64,000 bases of DNA from assembly GCA_964023275.1 (NCBI GenBank), contig OZ029913.1, positions 46,317,976-46,381,975 of the forward strand, in the 5' to 3' direction. Positions 55,886 to 64,000 of the stretch are shown here, piece after piece. Source of the stretch: Norana najaformis (Eukaryota; Annelida; Clitellata; Crassiclitellata; Hormogastridae). The notes beneath the pieces were generated by a model. That model did no database searches and was not told the origin of the DNA. It was given only the letters and a program-made list of their open reading frames with translations. The first letter of the stretch is position 1; every line of letters starts with the position of its first letter. A program made the translations under genes and the position numbers.

Positions 55886-56155
55886 ATTGGCCTTTCACTC
55901 AAAACAGAAAACATTCCTCTTTCACAGATCCTATCTGATTCCTCTTCTTCCTCATATCTTTCCGTGCCAATCCCAAACATCAACCACCCTAGCCGCCACG
56001 CTTTCTCTCAGCCTCACTTTTGGATCCTCATCTGGAACCGAACCCTTTTGCCTATGGATGTTGTTTTGACTGAGCGCCTGTGAATAAGCAGGTCCCCGTG
56101 ACTTAGTTGGCTTTTGTTGGGCGCTATAGAAATTTCGAGATTACTACGATTACGA
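55886..56155 (+). mobile_element. LINE family D 3' fragment
   Basis: Matches the end of the intact family D element: 'ctttcactcaaaacagaaaa' (VFHSRLKT region), 'ccctagccgcc', 'cccttttgcctat', 'ttttgactgagcgcctgtga', 'ataagcaggtccccgtgact' and 'cgctatagaaatttcgagat', then ATTACTACGATTACGAT tail. Confidence 0.85.
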
Positions 56156-56739
56156 TCCATGCGCTGCATTTTAACCGATCGATTGAACACCGTGCACGTA
56201 TTGAAATTTAATGGCACAATTATAGACTACAATTAAAACAAAGAACTAAAGGGGGCACAAAAAGTATACGTACGGTTATACACGAGAACAGATTTTACGT
56301 TATAATTTTAATCCAAACATCCGAAATATCGTATCGTCGTCCATAAACAAAAGAAATTTGCGGGCTCGTACGTGATTGGTTGTGTCCTTCGCCACGTTAT
56401 CTGATTACATTAGTGATGCGCCTCTACCGGCAAACTGCATAACAAACTCGTCGGGATCTCGTAGGATTCACATCAGAATTCGCTCGCCGAGTATCTGATG
56501 TAGAGGACATCGGGCCGACGTCGGGCCGACGAGTAGTGTTTTTTGGGTGGGTTCTCCAGACACAGCTCAATTCATAGATCTCATCCAGCAGTTCGGATTG
56601 GCTTAGTAAGTCTCGCAGCCAACGCACGAGCTGATAGTCACCTTCAGAAATGACTGTAAACTTCAAGATCTCAGGTTGGAATTGCCGTCCTTCACATATC
56701 ATGGTCTCCTACTCTGCACGTTTTTTTATTTCCACCGCA
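56156..56739. other. Unrecognised minus-strand frame and GC palindrome
   Basis: A minus frame (56424-56702) reads ILKFTVISEGDYQLVRWLRD, LLSQSELLDEIYELSCVW and is protein-like, but runs into the GC-palindrome motif at 56515-56534. I cannot assign a family. It might be the end of an exon next to an inserted element. Confidence 0.2.
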
Positions 56740-57075
56740 CCCAGTATATAAGATCAGCTTTATGCGGGAATGGAAAAACTAGACCGAAAGGCCTTTCGAC
56801 CTAGTAGTCTGTTGAACGGTCCCGTAAAACCTGTTGAACACTGTCTACTATGGAAGGCCGTTCCCTTCGCCACCTAGAAGTCTTCGATAGTGATCGATAG
56901 TCTCCTCCTGTCATGACTATAAAAGCCAGCCAGAGGCCTCTCATTCCAGTCGGGGTTTCAGAACGTTTGGTTCCACTAAGCCCCTGGTTTTTCGTGATCT
57001 TCGTCAGACTTGTGTGACGTTTCAGCGAACGCATAGTGTTGAGGACCGTGCTGCCCTGACCCAAAGCAAATGACA
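56740..57075 (+). mobile_element. LTR-like or promoter-like segment
   Basis: Contains CTATAAAAGCC (56918-56928) followed about 25 bases later by 'cattccagtcggggtttcag', a composition typical of an LTR R region or a Pol II core promoter. A 40-base phrase 'ctttcgacctagtagtctgt...cccgtaaaac' (56789-56828) recurs at 57219-57256 and 57584-57621, showing repetitive origin. No coding part is attached. Confidence 0.35.
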
Positions 57076-57175
57076 AATGCATAGCGTGTTATAGAAAAGG
57101 AAATGCCCTATTTCTGAATTAGCAACTTCTGTAGCGCTGGTGTATGATGCACGAGGCAACAACCGATGGCACACC

Positions 57176-57624
57176 AAAACCAAACCGCAATCAGGTGAAT
57201 GTCCACAGAGACAGAGACCTTTCGACCTAGCAGTCTGTTGAACGACCCCGTAAAACGGTAATTGTAATTGTAACCTGACATTTATAAAGCGCCACTTCAA
57301 GAATAGACTCATCAGAGGCGCTCCCGACCCGAACCAGTGAGACCACTGTCAAATAATACAGACTTCAGGCGCTTGCAAAACTGCGGAAGGGACAAACTGA
57401 GGAATTCAAGTCGGAGCTCTCGGGAAAGGCGATTCCAGCTATTAGGTACAACATAGGCAAAGCTTCTAGACAGCGCTGTAGCAGTGCACATACGAGGGGA
57501 CAGTCAGGAGTCAAAGGGAGGCCGACCGGAGAGTGCTACGAAAACCAAACCGCAATCAGGTGAATGTCCACAGAGACAGAGACCTTTCGACCTAGCAGTC
57601 CGTTGCACGACCCCGTAAAACGGT
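57176..57624. repeat. 84-base direct repeat flanking a LINE (target-site duplication)
   Basis: 57176-57259 and 57541-57624 are the same 84 bases with two differences, bordering exactly a 281-base family A 3' fragment. This is the structure of a target-site duplication, unusually long for LINEs. Confidence 0.8.
57260..57540 (-). mobile_element. LINE family A 3' fragment
   Basis: Starts 'aattgtaattgtaacctgac' and 'atttataaagcgccacttca', ends inside the antisense of the RSTLRSASLGLLTVP block. Non-coding remnant of a very short insertion. Confidence 0.85.
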
Positions 57625-58429
57625 GTATAAACAGTTTGAAAAATAGGTCTTGAGTTGAGAACGAAATTATACAAGAGACTAAGCAGAACGAACTGGGACA
57701 AAGTTCCAAAATTTAGGCCCAGCAACCGAAAAGATCGTTCACCAAGAACAGTTACAGTATTCGGTATAACCATCAACAAGCAATCATATTACCTATTTGA
57801 ATGATGATAGGACTGATGAATAAGAAGTGGTTCTAAATACTGTGGTTGGCTACAGTTCAATGTTTTAAAAACCAGAAGTCCCAACCTGAAACAGATTCTT
57901 TGCTGAATAAAAAGCCATGCAATATTTAAATTAGCCTACACGGGTTATATGATCATGTCTTGACGTATTCGTTAATACTCTAGCTAATAAGTTCTGAACT
58001 ATCTGGAGTTTCTGCAAAATTGACTTTGTGATATCAGTAAGAGGCGAATTACAGCAATCCAGGCGACTGGAGACCAATAGGCCTACATACACCAAAGATA
58101 TCCTAGATGACATATGAACATAACGCATAATTTTGAGTATGTCACGAATAGGCCTATGCATGTATGACGATTTACAAATACCATTGAGAGATAGAGAGAT
58201 TTTACTGATCACCAAAATAATTAATAAATACGATCAATCACAGTCTGTCACATACACTGACCATTCACATAGAGTGTCATAGACAGTGAGGACCATGTAG
58301 TAGAGTTAAAGACAATGCCCAAGTTATGAGCAGAATCAGTCAACTGAACAAGCGTGTCGCCTTTACTTTGTAACGGGATTGCCCAGCATAGACGACGCCC
58401 ACGCCCACTATATCACGAGCGTACGTAGA

Positions 58430-58785
58430 GCCTAGGAACAAGAAACAGTAGCAGAATTGTGTACATCTGGCATTGGAGATATGCGCATCGGTGAAATGAA
58501 TTGTCTGCGATGGATTCTTAGAGTACCGTGGACTGCCAAGAAGACGAGTGGTTCTGGAGAATGCAGGAGTAGGGAGGAGTTTGCTCTGATTGATCAAACA
58601 GAAGAAGTTTTCAGACTTCGGGATATGTTATGAAAAAATGGAGGCAGCCTAGAGAGGCATACATTCTGGATCCTGAGTTTAAGGAAGACCAAAGATGACA
58701 TGGATCGACAACATCGATCAGTTATCACAAGAGACAGCGGCAGATTGAACAAGCCACAGGGTTGGCCCCTTGGGTTGGCCCAGAG
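58430..58785 (+). mobile_element. RTE-like LINE C-terminal fragment
   Basis: Plus strand: MRIGEMNCLRWILRVPWTAK, KTSGSGECRSREEFALID, then GGSLERHTFWIL and, after a shift, GRPKMTWIDNIDQLSQETAA. 'RMLRI.WT.K.TN..VL' followed by 'GRRK..W.DNI..W' is the end of RTE-class proteins. Stops are present. Confidence 0.6.
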
Positions 58786-59604
58786 ATGTTAATAAGGTAA
58801 TTAACATCTTTGGGTTGGCCCCGTGCCGCTAATCCTCGGCTCGAGAATGGTCGAAGGTTCACTGACGCAGCTAACAGTGTTACGTCACAAAGTAAAGACT
58901 CAATACAATATGTAAGCTATAGTCTAAATTTGGAAATTTTGCTACATTTGGATTACTGTTGCAGGCACGTGTTAGTTATTTTAATGTTTTATTTAATTTA
59001 ATTTGTTACCAGTGTTTCAAGTTTGACCGCTGACAAGTTAATCTCTCTTATTACTAATGGGTATGATTCGGTTTTAAGCCACAGGTACCAATTCGCGTGA
59101 AATTTTACCTGATAATAGATCTGAACATAAGTAATCCAACGCGCCTGTTCGTGGCATCCGCAAACGACCCGGCGATTTTCGTGTTTTTCATATGTCTCCA
59201 CCAAATTTTCCAGCAACAGCCCAAATCACCAAGATTTATCCACCCAGGCAGTCACCAAGAAAATCTCAGACTGCTTTCATCTATTGTGTATTGTGTTGCA
59301 AACTGCCTACAGTTACTCGCTCAGCCGATTAAACACATGGTGTGTTAACAAATGTCTTTCGTACTTGCAAGAGCTCCAAAAGAAGAGAACAGTTAGACAG
59401 CCTTGTGGGCCCTGTGGGAATCTATGAATGGCCAACCCTACAATTCCTCGTACAGCTGATGGACATATGGCTTGTTAATAAAAACATTACGTACACCCAG
59501 GTGAATGGAAAAAGCTTATAGTCAACCAAAAACTAAGTGCATTACTTACATACTTACACCCAGGCAAATGGAAAATCTTTCTAGTCAACCAAACACCAAG
59601 TGCT
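58786..59604. other. No gene seen; 61-base tandem duplication
   Basis: 59491-59545 and 59552-59606 repeat 'acacccagg.gaatggaaaa' and 'tagtcaaccaaa.ac.aagtgc', an imperfect tandem duplication. No gene. Confidence 0.4.
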
Positions 59605-59871
59605 TTAGGGTCATGGAGAAGGATCTTTCATCGTAAAATTTCTGGCTGCATAGAGTTTGGAGGACTTCTTGCATTTATTGTTGAGTGTGACATAGTCTGC
59701 TAGGGTTCCAGCCAGCGTTGCCTCTCTTTTCCTTGACGTTAGATCCTGCATTTTGTCACCAATCCACTCTTTCTTTGGCAGGCTACAAGAACTTAGGACT
59801 GCGCTGGTTGCCTGTTCTAGAAAATTGTAGAACGCATCTTGCACATCCTCCGAGGCATCAATGGTTGGTGC
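59605..59871 (-). mobile_element. LINE linker fragment (RTE-like, tentative)
   Basis: Minus strand: DVQDAFYNFLEQATSAVLSS, KKEWIGDKMQDLTSRKREAT, NNKCKKSSKLYAARN. Similar in layout to the region between endonuclease and RT in RTE-related LINEs (W-I-x-x-x-x-x-x-L-x-x-x-K, then a basic K-x-x-x-R-x-x-K helix). Short and isolated. Confidence 0.4.
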
Positions 59872-59905
59872 ATAATCGTAATCATAATCTCAAGATTTCT
59901 ACAGT
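59872..59905 (-). mobile_element. LINE family D inverted tail (left piece of a split copy)
   Basis: 'taatcgtaatcataatctca' followed by 'agatttctacag' is the antisense of the family D end. The rest of the same copy continues at 63216 ('tacagtgcccaaagaaagct'), so the intact LINE between them was inserted here. Confidence 0.75.
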
Positions 59906-62900
59906 AGTAGGGAACCAACCGGATTTATGTTCCTGGATTTTTATTCATGTCCTCCTCCCTCACCTCCTACCTATCCTCCTCCTTCCAGAATTTCTTCCTC
60001 CAACATCCTCGACAATGCTCAAAATACTGACAACAGCCGCTTCTTACTTTGCACGCTAAATATCCGTTCATTACTACATCCTGCACATTCACAAGAAATC
60101 AGTGATATAGCCCTCTCTTCTCACCCGCCTGACATATTTGCCTTATCTGAAACCTGGTTTAATTTAAACACCACTCTTGCTCAGTATGAAGACTGTATTC
60201 CTCCTGGCTACCATCTTTACAGTACACCTCGTCCCTGCAAACCATCTAGCCCTTCTCATAAAAATCCAACTGGAGGTGGTATTGCCTTTCTCACCCGAGA
60301 ACCTGCCACAGTTTTAGACTCACCTGGTTACTGTTTCCACTCTTTTGAATGTGCATCAGTTACGCTTAAACTTCCTCACACAAATCTGACTATCTTTAAT
60401 GTATATCGCCCTCCATCCTCCTCTTCATATTCAAGTCCTCCATCGGTCTTCCTGAAAGAATTTACCACCCTCCTCTCTACTGCCGCCACTACACCTCATG
60501 AATTTCTGATTACAGGTGACTTCAATATACATGTCGATAACCCCTCTGACACATTTGCTTCTGAATTCCTCACCCTATTGTCCTCAACTAATCTGGTTCA
60601 ACATGTCAAATTCCCCACCCACATTCACAATCACACACTTGACCTTATTATCACATCATCATTCTCCACTCTATCACCTGATATATCTTTCTCTTTTGAC
60701 ACGCCATCTGATCATTACCCCATCTTTACATATCTTAACATTCTTCCGACACCACGTCCTGATCCTGTCTTTCATTCTTTTCGTCGCATCAGTTCAATAA
60801 ATATTGAAGCCTTCATACAAGATATTTCCTGTTCTGACCTCGTTTTAAATCCACCCTCCTCCCTGGATGACCTTCTCTCTTCCTATAACACCACTCTTTC
60901 CACTATCCTTGACAAGCATGCTCCTATTATTATCAAATCCAGTTCTCACTCTAACAATCCTTGGTTCAACTCCTATCTCCAGGCCTTCAAATCTTTCCGG
61001 CGACGCCTTGAGCGTGCCTACAAACGCACCAGGGATCCTGAACTTCTCTCTGCCCTTAAATCTGCCACAAATAAATACCATCGCCTTCTTACTGCAGCTA
61101 AACAGAGATTTTACTCCTCACTAGTTCGTGCTCGATCCTCTAGCCCTCGCCTTCTCTGGAAAACCATTAATCAACTCCTCCATCGGAACTCATCTAGCCC
61201 ACTTCCAAATTCTCTTCCGTCTTCTTCAATAGCCGACTCGTTCTGTTCTTTCTTTTCGAACAAAATTAGTACCCTCCGTCTCTCTCTTCAATCTCTACTT
61301 TCCAAAACCTCCAACAATCCAGCTGCTGATGCTCCCTCTTCCACCTATGACAGCCCACCTTCCCCACCTCGATCCTCATTTTCTGCTTTTCAACCTACAT
61401 CAGAGACCGAAATACTAAATCTGCTAAAATCTCTCCCAAACAAACAGTGTGAACTTGACCCTATACCTACCTCCTTATTGAAAGACTGTGCATCTGTCCT
61501 TGTTCCAATTATTACCAAAATAGTTAACCTCTCCCTCTCTACTGGAAATTTTCCCCTTCTTTTTAAACACTCTCTTGTTACCCCTCTTCTCAAGAAATCA
61601 TCTCTCGACAAGGAAATCCTTTCTAACTACCGGCCTGTTTCTAACCTGACTTTCATCTCCAAATTAACTGAACGGATTGTCCTCTCTCGAATCAATAACT
61701 ATTTAGCTTCTAACTCACTCATTAACCCACACCAGTCTGGTTTTACTAAACGCCACTCAACCGAAACTCTGCTGACATCTCTCTACAACAAGCTTGTTTC
61801 TGCCATTTCTCATCAACAGGTTACTTGCCTCTGTCTCCTTGATATCTCTGCAGCCTTCGACACCATAGATCACAATATCTTACTCCACCGACTTTCAACC
61901 TGGTTTGGTTTTGCTGACACTGCTCTCCTATGGATACAGTCTTATCTCTCCTCCCGCTCTTTCTCTGTTAAAACTTCGGAAGCCTCTTCTAAGTCATGCC
62001 CTCTCACTTGCGGAGTTCCACAAGGCTCCGTTCTTGGACCTCTTCTGTTTATCCTCTACACTACCCCACTCAGTTCACTCATTAAAGCATCCTCCGTTGA
62101 CCATCACCTCTATGCTGATGACACCCAACTATTCATCTCTTTCTCTCCAAATTGTTTCAATGAATCTACAGATCATATTTTTTGTGTGGTTAAACAAATC
62201 TCCTCTTGGATGACATCTAATCTCTTATGCCTGAACCCATCTAAAACTGAATTCATACTTATCGGCCTACGTGACCAGCTCAAGAAAATTCCTGACCCCT
62301 CTATCTCCCTCAGCCTGGACTCTGCCTCCACCCACACCTTTAATACTAACTCTTCTGTCCGTAATTTAGGTGTTATTTTCGACCAGAACCTTACTTTTTC
62401 TGATCATATCACCCATCTTTCCCGCTCTTGCTTTATGCATATCCGCGACCTTCGCAGAATCCGTCCTATGCTTGACTTCAAAACCGCATCTATCATTGCC
62501 ACATCCATAGTCCATGCAAAACTTGACTACTGCAATTCACTTTTCCTCAATATTGACACAACCCAGATAAATCGCCTACAAGCTATCCAGAATGCTCTCG
62601 CACGTGCTGTCACCAAAACCCCCAAACACCATCACATCACCCCTGTTCTCAAATCACTGCACTGGCTTAAAATACCAGAACGAATAGAGTACAAAGTCTT
62701 ATCCCTCACCTACAACACACTTCAATCCTCCCAACCCTCCTATCTTCGTCAATTATTTACTATCCAACCACTCCGTTCAACCCGCTCCTCATCTGTCCTA
62801 ACACTTCTTCGCCCTCCCGTCACCTCATCCTTAAAATTTGGAAATCGCTCGATAGCCATAGCTGCCCCACCCCTTTGGAATAAACTCCCGCCAGAATTGC

Positions 62901-63215
62901 GACAGTTGTCTGGTCAATCACACGAACTCACCAACATTTCACCTCTTTCAGTTTCTGCGCAGGTCTTTCACTCAAGACTGAAAACACTTCTTTTCCAGAA
63001 ATCTTATCCTGATTCTTCCTCTTCCTCTTATCTCTCTTCTCGCTTCAATTTCAAACATCATCCACCGTAGCCGTCCGACTGTCTGAGTGCCTGACTCCTG
63101 GATCTTGACCCTTTTGCCTATCGATTTTGTTTTGACTGAGCGCCTGTGAATAAGCTGGTTCCCGCAACTTAGCTTTCGTTGAGCGCTGTAGAAATCTCGA
63201 GATTACGATTACGAT
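59906..63215 (+). mobile_element. Intact LINE family D (L2/CR1-like)
   Basis: Encloses one uninterrupted frame and a complete 3' end: 'gactgagcgcctgtgaataa', 'cgctgtagaaatctcgagat' and three GATTAC units. TACAGT flanks it on both sides (59900-59905, 63216-63221), a 6-base target duplication. Only about 20 bases precede the first ATG and the frame is open to the 5' border, so a 5' untranslated region or an ORF1 may be missing. Confidence 0.85.
59927..63070 (+). CDS. LINE ORF2: AP endonuclease and reverse transcriptase, intact
   Basis: 1047 codons without a stop. The product nicks target DNA and copies its own RNA from the nick. Endonuclease at about 40-270 with all boxes: LCTLNIRS (about 41-48), LSETWF, GDFNIHVD (about 197-204), TLDLIIT and SDHYPIF (about 260-266). 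RT at about 500-800: LTPLLKKSS-like region, YRPVSNLTFISKLTERIV, HQSGFTKRHSTETLLTSL, CLLDISAAFDTIDHNILLH (motif A), LTCGVPQGSVLGPLLFILYT, and HHLYADDTQLFISF (YADD at 729-732), then NLGVIFDQNLTFSDHI and the C-terminal LHWLKIPERIEYKVLSLTYN and PPLWNKLPPEL blocks. The first 38 residues are Pro/Ser-rich and have no 2A motif. All catalytic residues are present, so the protein could be active. Confidence 0.92.
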   Translation: MFLDFYSCPPPSPPTYPPPSRISSSNILDNAQNTDNSRFLLCTLNIRSLLHPAHSQEISDIALSSHPPDIFALSETWFNLNTTLAQYEDCIPPGYHLYSTPRPCKPSSPSHKNPTGGGIAFLTREPATVLDSPGYCFHSFECASVTLKLPHTNLTIFNVYRPPSSSSYSSPPSVFLKEFTTLLSTAATTPHEFLITGDFNIHVDNPSDTFASEFLTLLSSTNLVQHVKFPTHIHNHTLDLIITSSFSTLSPDISFSFDTPSDHYPIFTYLNILPTPRPDPVFHSFRRISSINIEAFIQDISCSDLVLNPPSSLDDLLSSYNTTLSTILDKHAPIIIKSSSHSNNPWFNSYLQAFKSFRRRLERAYKRTRDPELLSALKSATNKYHRLLTAAKQRFYSSLVRARSSSPRLLWKTINQLLHRNSSSPLPNSLPSSSIADSFCSFFSNKISTLRLSLQSLLSKTSNNPAADAPSSTYDSPPSPPRSSFSAFQPTSETEILNLLKSLPNKQCELDPIPTSLLKDCASVLVPIITKIVNLSLSTGNFPLLFKHSLVTPLLKKSSLDKEILSNYRPVSNLTFISKLTERIVLSRINNYLASNSLINPHQSGFTKRHSTETLLTSLYNKLVSAISHQQVTCLCLLDISAAFDTIDHNILLHRLSTWFGFADTALLWIQSYLSSRSFSVKTSEASSKSCPLTCGVPQGSVLGPLLFILYTTPLSSLIKASSVDHHLYADDTQLFISFSPNCFNESTDHIFCVVKQISSWMTSNLLCLNPSKTEFILIGLRDQLKKIPDPSISLSLDSASTHTFNTNSSVRNLGVIFDQNLTFSDHITHLSRSCFMHIRDLRRIRPMLDFKTASIIATSIVHAKLDYCNSLFLNIDTTQINRLQAIQNALARAVTKTPKHHHITPVLKSLHWLKIPERIEYKVLSLTYNTLQSSQPSYLRQLFTIQPLRSTRSSSVLTLLRPPVTSSLKFGNRSIAIAAPPLWNKLPPELRQLSGQSHELTNISPLSVSAQVFHSRLKTLLFQKSYPDSSSSSYLSSRFNFKHHPP

Positions 63216-64000
63216 TACAGTGCCCAAAGAAAGCTAAGTTGCGGGAACCAGCTTATTCACAGGTGCTCAGTCAAAACAAAATCGATAGGCAAAAGGGTTT
63301 GGTTCCAGGTTAAGATCCAAGAGGCAGGCAGGCAGGCAGGCAGGCAAGCAGGCTAAGGTGGGTGGTGTTTGGAATCAGATCTGCCAGATAGATAAGGGGA
63401 AGAAGAGGAATCAGGATAGGATCTGCGAAACAAGAGTGTTTTCAATTTTGAATGGAAGACCTGCGGAGAAATTGCAAGGGGTGAAGCGATGGTGAGTTCG
63501 TAAGATGGATCAGGTAAATGTTGTAATTCTGGCAGGAGTTTATTCCAGAGAAGTGGAGCAGCTATGGCAATGGAGTGATTTTCAAATTTTAAGGATGAAG
63601 TGACAGGAGGGCAGAGAAGTGTTAGGGCAGACGGGGAGTGGGTTGAATTGAGTGGTTGGATTGTAAATAGCTGGTGAAGATAGGAGGGTTTGGAAGATTG
63701 AAGTATGTTATAGGTAAGTGATAGGACTTTATATTCGTTCAGGTATTTTAAGCCAGTGAAGTGATTGAGAACAGGAGTGATGTGATGGTATTTGGGAGGT
63801 TTGGTGATGGCACGAGTGAGAGTATTCTGGATAGCTTGAAGGCGATTTATCTGGGTTTTGTCTATATTCAGGAAAAGTCAATTACAGTAATAAAGTTTTG
63901 CATGGACTATGGATGTGGTTACTTATGACTGCATGATAGGCCACTTACAACTGCAAGAGAGCCAAAGCGATGTCGGAAGACACCAGTCTGTAGCCTGTAA
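63216..64000 (-). mobile_element. LINE family D, inverted older copy (right piece), cut by the window end
   Basis: 'gtgcccaaagaaagctaagt', 'tgcgggaaccagcttattca' and 'caggtgctcagtcaaaacaa' are the antisense of the family D 3' end, followed by a short GGCA tract and eroded C-terminal coding sequence to the window edge. With 59872-59905 it forms a single minus-strand copy interrupted by the intact element. Confidence 0.8.

Larger units (their letters stand above)
57112..58335 (-). mobile_element. LINE family C fragment split by a family A insertion
   Basis: Left part 57112-57259 has 'ttagcaacttctgtagcgct' and 'ggcacaccaaaaccaaaccg'. Right part from 57541 gives the antisense C-terminus: FSVAGPKFWN remnants, RTTVF, LLARVLTNTSRHDHIT, SSRISLVYVGLLVSSRLDCC, NGICKSSYMH. 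The family A piece at 57260-57540 sits inside an 84-base direct duplication of the family C sequence. Confidence 0.75.

Noticed and set aside
60516..60800. 94-codon plus frame and other frames inside 59.9-63.1 kb
   Set aside because: Shadows of the intact LINE ORF2.

Overview
This is eukaryotic, metazoan DNA. It is gene-poor and dominated by APE-type non-LTR retrotransposons (CR1/L2-like and RTE-like), a Ty3-type LTR element, a pogo-type DNA transposon relic and long microsatellites. TATA boxes, ATTAAA signals and splice-like sites are present; prokaryotic gene packing is absent. The transposon mix (2A-bearing CR1-like LINE, Gmr1-like LTR element, 28S rDNA-derived sequence) fits an aquatic invertebrate. 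I cannot fix the phylum from sequence alone.

Two long open frames look like host genes, both uninterrupted in the genome. The first (4215-5996, +) encodes a 593-residue acidic/serine-rich protein with a basic C-terminal coiled coil, resembling the C1orf216/UPF0500 C-terminus only weakly. The second (43628-47515, +) encodes a 1295-residue protein with an N-terminal CARD, a long disordered linker, a possible degenerate SH3, an SH2 whose phosphotyrosine-binding arginine is displaced, and a tyrosine-kinase-like domain lacking both the HRD and the DFG aspartates. It looks like a catalytically dead CARD-SH2-pseudokinase adaptor and is the most interesting item in the window.

Layout: 1-3.2 kb simple repeats, an RT scrap and dispersed repeat copy 1; 3.2-6.1 kb gene 1 with a possible TATA box; 6.3-13.8 kb LINE relic, an LTR carrying a nested LINE, and Ty3-type elements on the minus strand with the unusual order PR-IN-RT-RH; 14-21.6 kb dispersed repeat copy 2, LINE ends, microsatellites and a tRNA-Asp-like head; 21.6-29.6 kb dense nested LINEs, one with a 2A-like motif; 29.8-31.5 kb pogo relic with a PHD-like finger; 31.5-43.3 kb degenerate LINEs, a solo LTR and short repeats; 43.3-47.9 kb the CARD gene; 48.5-49.7 kb segments of 28S and 18S rRNA sequence; 49.9-59 kb inverted repeats and nested LINE copies; 59.9-64 kb an intact 1047-codon LINE inserted into the tail of an inverted relative.

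I name the LINE families by their 3' tails: A (ATTACA repeats), B (CR1-like with 2A), C (TAATAA repeats), D (GATTAC repeats). Several nested insertions can be read directly, because the interrupted element or its undisturbed relative is also in the window. Together they give a relative order of insertion.
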